From the NCBI GenBank assembly GCA_964503665.1, contig CAZDAR010000075.1, positions 1 to 10,826 of the forward strand: a stretch of DNA of 10,826 bases. Direction: 5' to 3'. The notes under the pieces are model-generated. The model was not told where the DNA came from. It did not search any database and worked only from the letters and a program-made list of their open reading frames with translations. This DNA comes from 40-80 sp964503665. Lineage in GTDB: Bacteria > Bacteroidota > Bacteroidia > Flavobacteriales_D > Crocinitomicaceae. Positions 6,428 to 10,826 of the stretch are shown piece by piece (the stretch's first letter is position 1; each line of letters begins with the position of its first letter). A program made the position numbers and the translations under genes.

Positions 6428-7081
6428 TTAATTTCGTTCGTAAAAACACCCCTTATACTCTACAATTCCTTCCACCTCCTGAATTAAACCTAATTTAACT
6501 AAGTCATCAAAAGAATGTTTTTCAGCCATAGAATTTGCTATTGTTTTTTTATCAAAGTCTAACTCTTTTAAAGCGTAATAAACAGCCTTTTGCTCATCTT
6601 CAAGAAGATACTCATATTCATAGCTAACTTCACTTTTAAGTATTGCTAAAACTTCTTCTTCATTTAATTCTGAAATAGGTATCCAATATAATGTATCGTT
6701 ATCATTATCGAAATTCAAGGTGCAAGTGTCGCTTTGATATTCTTCAAGCGTACACCCTAAGCTATTACCAACTTCATTGTATATGTAAATATCTCCTAAT
6801 TGTTCAAAAGAAAAATCAATATCACGCTCTTTGCACCAATCATTAAAAATGATTTTTTCTTCTTCTTTGCCTTGAAAATCTGCAGCCCAATCAAGAATAT
6901 AATCATATTCAATTTCATCATCTTCTAATAAAGATATGAAATACTCCCAATTCTCAAATTTTTGATACACATTGTAACCAAAGTATTCTGCTGATGGACC
7001 ATCTACGATTTCATTAAACTTTAAATGTCCAGGATTGTTAAACATACCTCCTCTCCCAATTTTAAATACTGCTACTTTCAT
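6428..7081 (-). CDS. Acidic hypothetical protein
   Basis: A 217-residue protein starting MKVAVFKIGRGGMFNNPGHL. It is strongly acidic (LLEDDEIEYDYILDWAADF, NFDNDNDTLYW) with a Gly-rich N-terminus (GRGGMFNNPG) and a helical C-terminal third (AVYYALKELDFDKKTIANSM). The overall feel is of the acidic hypothetical proteins, including DNA mimics, found in phage early regions, but there is no specific match I can name. It lies 2 nt downstream of the kinase gene and 2 nt upstream of the next gene, in the same operon. Confidence 0.75.
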   Translation of the reverse strand: MKVAVFKIGRGGMFNNPGHLKFNEIVDGPSAEYFGYNVYQKFENWEYFISLLEDDEIEYDYILDWAADFQGKEEEKIIFNDWCKERDIDFSFEQLGDIYIYNEVGNSLGCTLEEYQSDTCTLNFDNDNDTLYWIPISELNEEEVLAILKSEVSYEYEYLLEDEQKAVYYALKELDFDKKTIANSMAEKHSFDDLVKLGLIQEVEGIVEYKGCFYERN

Positions 7082-7083
7082 AA

Positions 7084-7599
7084 TTACTTGATTTTAATTA
7101 ATAATTCTTTTACTTTATTTTCCAATTCTTCTAATGTTCCATCGTTTACAATAGTGTAATCAACTTTAATTAGGTCTGTTTCTTTTTCAGAGTTCAGAGA
7201 AACTTTATTTAAGTCGCCATCTGTTACTCTGATTAATGTTCCGTACATCTTTTTAATCTCTTCAGCTTCATTTAAGAAGCGAACATCTGTAAAACATAGA
7301 TGTTTAGATACATCAACTTCAGACATAGTTCTATTAATCCACATATATGGATTTAAACTTCGACCCATATCGCCAATCATTTCTAATAAATCTCTTATAG
7401 TCAATCCGTATTTAACCTTCTCGTCTGTTCTTTTGAGATTTTCTAACTCTTCTAAGCTACACTCAAGCATTTTACACACATGCTTTTTAACGTGCTTTGC
7501 GAACTTGATATTTTCAAATTCTATTTTAGAGTTTTTCTGAATTAAATCGTAAACTGTATCTTTTCCAGATCCATGTTTACCTACTAAACCTATTATCAT
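7084..7599 (-). CDS. Deoxynucleoside monophosphate kinase (phage type)
   Basis: A 171-residue P-loop kinase. Walker A is GKHGSGKD (7-14), an LID/substrate region with RD and GRSLNPYMW follows (residues 69-87), and FTDVRFLNEAEEI (103-115) is the DxR motif typical of phage dNMP kinases such as T4 gp1. The C-terminus carries the usual VDYTIVNDGTLEELENKV segment. It should phosphorylate dNMPs to dNDPs with ATP to feed phage DNA synthesis. Length agrees with the short phage form. Its stop codon is 2 nt from the next gene and its ATG overlaps the upstream stop by 4 nt. Confidence 0.88.
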   Translation of the reverse strand: MIIGLVGKHGSGKDTVYDLIQKNSKIEFENIKFAKHVKKHVCKMLECSLEELENLKRTDEKVKYGLTIRDLLEMIGDMGRSLNPYMWINRTMSEVDVSKHLCFTDVRFLNEAEEIKKMYGTLIRVTDGDLNKVSLNSEKETDLIKVDYTIVNDGTLEELENKVKELLIKIK

Positions 7600-7889
7600 T
7601 CTATGTTAAGTTCTACTTCAAATTCAAAGTCTGGCAAAGGTTCTTTTGTAACTAAATACCCCAATCTATTAACAAGGTGGTATCCACTAGTATAAAACAA
7701 ATTCCCATTATCTCCGTCCACAATGGTAATAACTCTGTTTTCTTTTGCTTTTTCACGGACAAATTCTAATTCTTCTCCGTAAGTTTCAAACATACAACCA
7801 TCAAATGAAGCATTGTCGTCTAAATGGTTTTCAATAAGTTCAAACATTTCATCAAACTCATCTTCTGTTAAATTTCTAAATTCTGCCAT
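7596..7889 (-). CDS. Conserved phage-type hypothetical protein
   Basis: The start is taken at the ATG at 7889 (MAEFRNLTEDEFDEMFELIEN), giving 97 residues. The frame is open 66 nt further upstream but that part is A/T-rich leader. The sequence EEFDEMFELIENHLDDNASFDGCMFETYGEELEFV and GYHLVNRLGYLVT matches a small protein I associate with Bacteroidota phages, of unknown function. An AACAATTTAAAAT leader precedes the ATG. A weak -7-like TATTTTCG (7921-7928) could be a promoter. It overlaps the kinase gene by 4 nt and is the first substantial gene of the operon. Confidence 0.78.
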   Translation of the reverse strand: MAEFRNLTEDEFDEMFELIENHLDDNASFDGCMFETYGEELEFVREKAKENRVITIVDGDNGNLFYTSGYHLVNRLGYLVTKEPLPDFEFEVELNIE

Positions 7890-7951
7890 AATTATTAATT
7901 TTAAATTGTTATTGATATTACGAAAATAATATATAGAAACACAATTATCTA

Positions 7952-8035
7952 TCAATCGTTTTCTTCATTATGTATATATCCATTGACATACACAAAGAAT
8001 CTAAGTGCTTTAATACAAGTGCTACATTTGTACAT
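7952..8035 (-). CDS. Possible 27-residue CxxC mini-protein
   Basis: ATG at 8033-8035 to TGA at 7952-7954 encodes MYKCSTCIKALRFFVYVNGY and then IHNEEND. A CxxC knuckle is followed by a hydrophobic strand. An overlapping frame starting at 8039 is also open for 31 codons and is less protein-like. No family is recognised. It lies between cassette site C and the phage-like operon. The ~85 nt upstream of it are a pyrimidine-rich stretch on the minus strand (TTTTCTTTTCTTTTTTG and similar) with no other gene. Confidence 0.35.
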   Translation of the reverse strand: MYKCSTCIKALRFFVYVNGYIHNEEND

Positions 8036-8120
8036 CTCATTGAGTTCAGTGAAAAAAAACAAAAAGAATTTTCCCACCGCACAAAAAAGAAAAGAAAAGG
8101 TTCAGTTCTTCGATTGAGTG

Positions 8121-8243
8121 TTAGTGGTTTAAATCCGTACTACTGCTAACACCAAATAAACGCAATAACTGTGCTTTTGCTTCATTTGATGTGATGTGTC
8201 CTTCCCTAAGGTCTGATGCTATTTGTAAAATTTCTTCTTTCAT
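8121..8243 (-). CDS. 40-residue conserved mini-protein encoded across an attC-like site
   Basis: The ORF begins MKEEILQIASDLREGHITSN, continues EAKAQLLRLFGVSS and ends TDLNH. The pattern (short helix, G-I-T-x-x-E-A, then LLxLFGVS) is one I associate with small proteins seen many times in Bacteroidota phage and metagenomic DNA; function is unknown. Here almost the whole ORF is part of attC-like site C. The ATG follows L'' by 4 nt, the residues QLLRLFGVS are encoded by L' and R', and only the last nine or so residues lie beyond the presumed crossover. This makes the conserved part a site-encoded peptide and the tail cassette-encoded, which is inference. Confidence 0.6.
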   Translation of the reverse strand: MKEEILQIASDLREGHITSNEAKAQLLRLFGVSSSTDLNH

Positions 8244-8278
8244 ATCGTTACTGCGTTTATTTGTATTCCGTTATATGC
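8141..8278 (-). repeat. attC-like recombination site C, loop contains a reading frame
   Basis: Minus-strand order is R'' GCATATAAC (8270-8278), L'' CAAATAAACGCAGTAAC (8247-8263), a 77-nt loop with the ATG at 8243, L' GTTATTGCGTTTATTTG (8153-8169) and R' GTTAGCAG (8143-8150). The arms pair over 17 nt with one G.T wobble. It is the last complete site before the phage-like block. A second R''-like GGCACATAAC (8282-8291) belongs to the membrane-protein cassette, so two R''-like motifs lie side by side. Confidence 0.72.
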
Positions 8279-8294
8279 AATGTTATGTGCCATT

Positions 8295-8450
8295 TTAATA
8301 CACTCTCGGACAAATTCTATCAAAATAGGAATCTATCTTCCAAACAACGTTTTCACATGTTAATAACCAATATGGCATATAAATCACTACGCCAAAAACA
8401 ATTCCTATTATTCGATAGATTGCCCATCCAACAAACAAAAAACGGTACAT
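8295..8450 (-). CDS. Small hydrophobic cassette protein, probably membrane-inserted
   Basis: The start is taken at the ATG at 8448-8450 (MYRFLFVGWAIYRIIGIVFG), giving 51 residues. One long or two short hydrophobic segments span about residues 4-31 (ending VVIYMPYWLL), followed by a soluble tail CENVVWKIDSYFDRICPRVY. The ATG is formed by the R' box of site D (GTTATGTACC), so the start codon is part of the recombination site. The same frame is open further upstream through L' to an ATG at 8522 in L'', which would add RSGTYKKLEL...IYAV. R' (8444-8453) and R'' (8282-8291) agree at 9 of 10 positions, so this is one very small cassette of about 170 bp. Function is unknown. Confidence 0.55.
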   Translation of the reverse strand: MYRFLFVGWAIYRIIGIVFGVVIYMPYWLLTCENVVWKIDSYFDRICPRVY

Positions 8451-8537
8451 AACAGCGTATATAAGAAATGGCACATTGGCGTTATTGTTTAATTCCAACT
8501 TTTTATAAGTACCACTTCTCATATACGCAAAACGTAA
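8444..8537 (-). repeat. attC-like recombination site D
   Basis: L'' GCGTATATGAGAAGTGGTAC (8509-8528) pairs with L' GTGCCATTTCTTATATACGC (8455-8474) over 20 nt with three G.T wobbles on the minus strand, and a 34-nt loop. R' is GTTATGTACC (8444-8453). R'' at 8529-8537 is degenerate (TTTTTACG instead of ending AAC). The first arm and its flank share 16 identical bases with site E (8520-8535 and 9656-9671), as do 14 bases at L'/R' (8449-8462 and 9583-9596). Confidence 0.72.
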
Positions 8538-8787
8538 AAACACCCCCCCCAATCGTAACTCCTTGAAGAAAGTTTTCTGGAACGGTTTCTAAAGAGTTTA
8601 AATCCAAATATCCCCCAATCGTAGCTCCTTGAAGAAAGTTTTCTGGAACGGTTTCTAAAGAGTTTAAATCCAAATATCCCCCAATCGTAGCTCCTTGAAG
8701 AAAGTTTTTGGGAACGGTTTTTAAAGAGTATAAATCCAAACTCCTCCCAATCGTAGTTTCTTTCAAAAAGTTTTCGGGAATGGTTTC
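8503..8787 (-). pseudogene. Fragment of a leucine-rich 22-residue repeat protein
   Basis: The frame encodes about 3.5 copies of a 22-residue unit (GGYLDLNSLETVPENFLQGATI), a leucine-rich solenoid-type repeat found in phage and cassette proteins. The frame has no ATG. Repeat-encoding codons (E-T-I-P-E-N-F) begin exactly at the stop codon of the DnaA-like gene; TTG at 8766 is the only start-like codon. At the other end the last repeat breaks at a run of eight G, and the frame then runs into the arm of site D. Both ends therefore look cut: the 5' end is lost against the DnaA-like gene and the 3' end at the cassette site. Possible slippage at the G run is an alternative cause. Confidence 0.65.
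8551..8787 (-). repeat. 66-bp tandem coding repeats
   Basis: Units begin at 8551, 8617, 8683 and 8749 (the last is partial). The first two are nearly identical over 66 bp; the third and fourth diverge at several positions. Each unit encodes one 22-residue leucine-rich repeat. Confidence 0.85.
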
Positions 8788-9217
8788 ACTGTATAATTTC
8801 TTCTTTGTGTTCTATGCCTACCTCCATTTCAAAGAATAACATATTAATTTCCTCTACTGTTTTTTCGTATGACTTGTCTTTTATTTTTGTTAAAATATCG
8901 TGCATTTTCAACCCATGAATTACAGTATCATGTTTTCGATTAAAAGCATCACCAATTTCATGTAGCTTAAAATTTTCCTCCCTCAATAGATGAAACAAGA
9001 AAAAACGTCTTTCATTTTGCTTTCTTACACGTCTTTTCGTGTCTAAATCAAATTTCATTATAACTTTTTTTACTTTCTCAAAAAGATTGCTTCTTCTGCT
9101 GGCTTCTGTGTTTATTAATTCGTTAATGTTTCTAAAATCTTCATCTGTAATTGCAACTCCATATTTTTCAATAATGTATTCTTTTACGAAGTCAAAGTAA
9201 CTTTTTTCTGGATTCAT
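8786..9217 (-). CDS. DnaA domain IV-like DNA-binding protein
   Basis: A 143-residue protein. Residues about 64-124 (VRKQNERRFFLFHLLREENFK, LHEIGDAFNRKHDTVIHGLK) match the C-terminal DNA-binding domain of the initiator DnaA: a basic helix, an HTH, and the signature helix HDTVIHGLK (96-104, compare DHTTVxHA/G in DnaA). There is no AAA+ ATPase domain; the first ~60 residues are a short helical region of unknown role. Such domain-IV-only proteins occur in Bacteroidota phages and may bind DnaA-box-like sites, either to recruit or to block the host initiator. It sits in the cassette region between an incomplete attC-like site and the leucine-rich repeat fragment. Confidence 0.8.
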   Translation of the reverse strand: MNPEKSYFDFVKEYIIEKYGVAITDEDFRNINELINTEASRRSNLFEKVKKVIMKFDLDTKRRVRKQNERRFFLFHLLREENFKLHEIGDAFNRKHDTVIHGLKMHDILTKIKDKSYEKTVEEINMLFFEMEVGIEHKEEIIQ

Positions 9218-9238
9218 CTTTTTTTAAATTATTTTTTT

Positions 9239-9287
9239 TTTTGTTATATATGCGCTATAAAGTAGCGCCAATAAATGAGTTATAAGC
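9239..9287 (-). repeat. Incomplete attC-like site H
   Basis: R'' GCTTATAAC (9279-9287) closes the cassette of the gene at 9291-9557, matching its R' (9579-9587) over 9 of 9 bases. Beyond it only a small hairpin (GCGCTA, 5-nt loop, TAGCGC, 9251-9267) and ATATATAAC are seen. No second arm or R' box is visible before the DnaA-like gene. The site looks truncated or rearranged. Confidence 0.5.
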
Positions 9288-9290
9288 AAA

Positions 9291-9557
9291 TTAAATTTTT
9301 GCCAACGAACCGTTAAGCTCATCCATTAATTTAATTCGTTCAGGCGTTTCATCCTCTCTATAACAATATACTCTATTGTAACCACTTCTGTATTTACCAC
9401 CCAAACCGAGTTTTCCTGAAAAACACCATTCACTACATCCGTCTTTACTTTCGGTATGGTGGTAAATAAAACTATCTCTGTTAGATTCGTATGCGCCACC
9501 AATACTTACAAGCAGGTCATATACTTTATTTGCTTTTTCTTTTGTCATTGTTGCCAT
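9291..9557 (-). CDS. Cassette-encoded hypothetical protein
   Basis: An 88-residue protein starting MATMTKEKANKVYDLLVSIGG, with SEWCFSGKLGLGGKYRSGYNRVYCYREDETPERI in the middle. The EW-F-GKLG-GGKYR motif recurs in small Bacteroidota phage and cassette proteins of unknown function. It has its own ATG 30 nt after R' of site E, and its TAA lies 3 nt before R'' of site H, so it is a single-gene cassette. R' and R'' are complementary over 9 bases. A second in-frame ATG at residue 4 is an alternative start. Confidence 0.8.
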   Translation of the reverse strand: MATMTKEKANKVYDLLVSIGGAYESNRDSFIYHHTESKDGCSEWCFSGKLGLGGKYRSGYNRVYCYREDETPERIKLMDELNGSLAKI

Positions 9558-9575
9558 CGCTCAATAAAAATTTAA

Positions 9576-9617
9576 TCAGCTTATAACAGCGTATATGCGC
9601 AATACGCTAATAAGCAT
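9576..9617 (-). CDS. Possible 13-residue leader peptide in attC-like site E
   Basis: ATG at 9617 in the loop of site E opens MLISVLRIYAVIS, which ends at a TGA directly after R'. An A/T-rich leader (AAATTTTAAAATTAACAACA) precedes the ATG. The RIYAVI segment is encoded by L'/R'; the same arms in site D encode IYAVM. It stops 19 nt before the ATG of the cassette gene, so it could couple translation. Expression is unproven. Confidence 0.3.
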   Translation of the reverse strand: MLISVLRIYAVIS

Positions 9618-9678
9618 TTGTTGTTAATTTTAAAATTTAGTTCCTGCGTACTGCACATATACGCAAAACGTTAGGTGC
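9579..9678 (-). repeat. attC-like recombination site E
   Basis: Minus-strand order is R'' GCACCTAAC (9670-9678), L'' GCGTATATGTGCAGTACGC (9646-9664), a 38-nt loop with an ATG, L' GCGTATTGCGCATATACGC (9589-9607) and R' GTTATAAGC (9579-9587). The arms pair over 19 nt with two G.T wobbles. R'' matches R' of the same cassette at 9893-9901 over 9 of 9 bases (10 with one flanking base). Confidence 0.8.
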
Positions 9679-9681
9679 AAG

Positions 9682-9951
9682 TTAACGCAACCCATTAACT
9701 TTGGTGCTTGTAATTAAAACTACGCCTCCGTGCGGCTCGGCAGAAGACATTACAATTACATCATCCCAATCCCTTACCATTAATGCAAATCCTTCTGTTT
9801 TTGGTTTGATGAACTTTTTATCTTCTAACCACTTCATAATCCCTTTTCGTTTCAATTTTACGTTGAAACAAACCTCGCAAGATGAATAACCTGCACCTAA
9901 CAAGGTATTGGCAAAATTGCTGTTCTGTTTTTCAATTAAACTTTCGTCCAT
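9682..9951 (-). CDS. Cassette-encoded hypothetical protein started in an attC loop
   Basis: An 89-residue ORF. The first 17 or so residues (MDESLIEKQNSNFANTLL) come from the loop and L' arm of site G; the crossover falls between TTG and TTA codons. The cassette part begins LGAGYSSCEVCFNVKLKRKG and continues with FIKPKTEGFALMVRDWDDVIVMSS and a C-terminal VVLITSTKVNGLR. I do not recognise the family. The first ATG inside the cassette is at MKWLEDKK, which would give a 51-residue protein and discard the coding-looking CEVCFNV part. The loop ATG is therefore favoured but not certain. R' and R'' of the unit are complementary over 9-10 bases. Confidence 0.65.
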   Translation of the reverse strand: MDESLIEKQNSNFANTLLGAGYSSCEVCFNVKLKRKGIMKWLEDKKFIKPKTEGFALMVRDWDDVIVMSSAEPHGGVVLITSTKVNGLR

Positions 9952-10021
9952 AATTTAAACTTTTGTTTTTTAATTTATCTTTCGGTTCGGCAACTTCGCC
10001 AATACCCATTCCGTTATAAGC
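9893..10021 (-). repeat. attC-like recombination site G, large loop with start codon
   Basis: Minus-strand order is R'' GCTTATAAC (10013-10021), L'' GGTATTGGCGAAGTTGC (9990-10006), a ~70-nt loop with the ATG at 9951, L' GCAATTTTGCCAATACC (9904-9920) and R' GTTAGGTGC (9893-9901). The 17-nt arms pair with two G.T wobbles. R'' contains the TAA stop of the methyltransferase-like gene. L'' shares TTGGCG-AGTTGCCGA with site A. Confidence 0.8.
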
Positions 10022-10658
10022 AAGCTGCTACGTTCCTGCTCCGAATGAAAGTCCCCCATTGTTCAGCCATAGCTTTTGCCACTCCGCTAAAAGTTTTTGA
10101 GCTTTCCTTTTGGCTTATGTTTACAAATTGGTATTTCTGTCCTCGTTTCTTACCTCCAGTATTGCTCGGTAAATATGGCTTATAGTTGCTCTTAACATCA
10201 GTCGGCTTTAATAGTGGTAAATTTTTCAACCACAATAATGTTCGCTTACTAAATTCGTGTCCATATTCGTAGGGCTGTATCGCTTGGCTATGTTTTGGCA
10301 ATTCAACTACTTTTAATGGTGTTGGATTTTCAACTGCAATAAATTCAATAGGTGCATTAAGTAGTTCTAAAAACATAGCCTTCGCTTCCATTGCCTTTGC
10401 ATATCTATCTTGGCACAAATTACCTGCTGTCGGATACATCCATCTTGCCCCAGCTCTACTCATATAAGTACAAGGTGGGTGTGCAATCATCATATCATAT
10501 TTGCCACTATAAGCCTCTTTTACCGCATCTCCAACAATATGCCATTCGGGTTTTCCACCGCTACATTCTTGTAGGTCGCAACTATAAGCCTCAAACCCTA
10601 ATTCTCGGAAAGCTTTGCAAACTTCTTGGCTCTCCTCACAAGCTATTAATATTTTCAT
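10014..10658 (-). CDS. C5-cytosine DNA methyltransferase-like protein, cassette cargo
   Basis: A 214-residue protein. Motif I-like ILIACEESQEVCKAFRELGF (3-22) with Asp28 (SCDLQE) should bind S-adenosylmethionine; HPPCTYMSRAGARW (60-73, Cys63) is the PC catalytic motif IV; AVENPTPL (108-115) is motif VI (ENP/ENV type). SKRTLLWLKNLPLLKPT (137-153) is usual in phage relatives. It is shorter than full C5 methyltransferases and lacks an obvious target-recognition domain, so it may be a reduced modification or anti-restriction enzyme. It has its own ATG 44 nt after R' of site F, and its stop lies in R'' of site G. R' (10694-10702) and R'' (10013-10021) match over 9 bases. Confidence 0.8.
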   Translation of the reverse strand: MKILIACEESQEVCKAFRELGFEAYSCDLQECSGGKPEWHIVGDAVKEAYSGKYDMMIAHPPCTYMSRAGARWMYPTAGNLCQDRYAKAMEAKAMFLELLNAPIEFIAVENPTPLKVVELPKHSQAIQPYEYGHEFSKRTLLWLKNLPLLKPTDVKSNYKPYLPSNTGGKKRGQKYQFVNISQKESSKTFSGVAKAMAEQWGTFIRSRNVAACL

Positions 10659-10693
10659 TTCAATTTAAGTTTATCGTTAATAATCCGCAGCCA

Positions 10694-10786
10694 GCTTATA
10701 ACACGTGTTTGGCGAAATAGCCTGCCAACGCACAAATCCAACACTCAACGGCTACTGTCGCCAAGCACCTTAACGTTGTGGTGTGC
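10694..10786 (-). repeat. attC-like recombination site F, short-loop form
   Basis: L'' GTGCTTGGCGACAGTAGCC (10749-10767 region) pairs with L' GGCTATTTCGCCAAACAC (about 10704-10721) with one G.T wobble, one C:A mismatch and one unpaired C, similar to the extrahelical base of classical attC sites. The loop is about 27 nt and has no ATG. R' is GTTATAAGC (10694-10702) and the R'' region is GCACACCACAAC (about 10775-10786). The 40 bases beyond, to the right edge, have stops in all minus frames and can only be the end of an upstream gene. Confidence 0.72.
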
Positions 10787-10826
10787 AAATTCAGTATCAG
10801 TTTCTTTTATGTTTTTTTACTGTTAT

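Noticed and set aside
8295..8552. Longer membrane ORF starting at TTG 8552
   Set aside because: That start lies in the G8 tract of the leucine-rich repeat fragment and reads through both arms of site D; the ATG at 8450 or 8522 is more credible.
8551..8787. Iterons of a replication origin next to the DnaA-like gene
   Set aside because: The 66-bp units encode a clean 22-residue leucine-rich repeat and divergence follows codon structure; no DnaA-box cluster was seen.
10391..10720. Plus-strand ORF opposite the methyltransferase-like gene
   Set aside because: The opposite strand carries PPC and ENP motifs in the correct order; the plus ORF runs through attC site F and has no recognisable features.

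Overview
The window looks like DNA of a Bacteroidota bacterium, or of a phage or mobile element that lives in one. It is AT-rich, every convincing gene is on the minus strand, Shine-Dalgarno sequences are absent, start codons are preceded by A/T-rich leaders, and one good TAnnTTTG-type (-7) promoter is present. Two 100-base N runs (3743-3842 and 5126-5225) are scaffold gaps of unknown true size.

The central block (about 1034-8035) is phage-like. Reading on the minus strand from right to left it encodes: a CxxC mini-protein, small conserved hypothetical proteins, a deoxynucleoside monophosphate kinase, two acidic hypothetical proteins, a helix-turn-helix protein, a protein built on an octapeptide repeat array, more small hypothetical proteins, a PD-(D/E)XK nuclease and a DnaQ/PolB-like 3'-5' exonuclease. 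Several neighbours overlap by ATGA, and the exonuclease is followed by a hairpin terminator. Beyond that lies a separate small promoter-gene unit. Nucleotide metabolism plus two nucleases suggests a replication or recombination module.

Both flanks (1-966 and 8141-10826) look different. Single genes are separated by imperfect palindromes of about 93-138 bp that have the architecture of integron attC sites: R'' (ending AAC), L'', loop, L', R' (beginning GTT). In six units the R' at the start of the unit is complementary over 9-10 bases to the R'' at its end, as expected for integron cassettes. No integrase is visible, so this is best described as a CALIN-like array (attC sites without an integrase). 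Cargo includes Cys-rich mini-proteins, a C5-cytosine methyltransferase-like protein, small hypothetical proteins and a small membrane protein; a gene for a DnaA-domain-IV-like protein lies inside the array.

The most unusual feature is the design of these sites. In sites A (45-182), B (323-459), C (8141-8278) and G (9893-10021) the two arms are about 70-77 nt apart, and the loop carries an A/T-rich leader and an ATG. The frame opened there runs through L' and across the presumed crossover point into the cassette gene. Cassettes such as the one ending at 173 seem to have no start codon of their own before their conserved part. Arm mismatches are almost all G.T wobbles on the minus (coding) strand, so the fold is kept specifically on that strand or in its mRNA.
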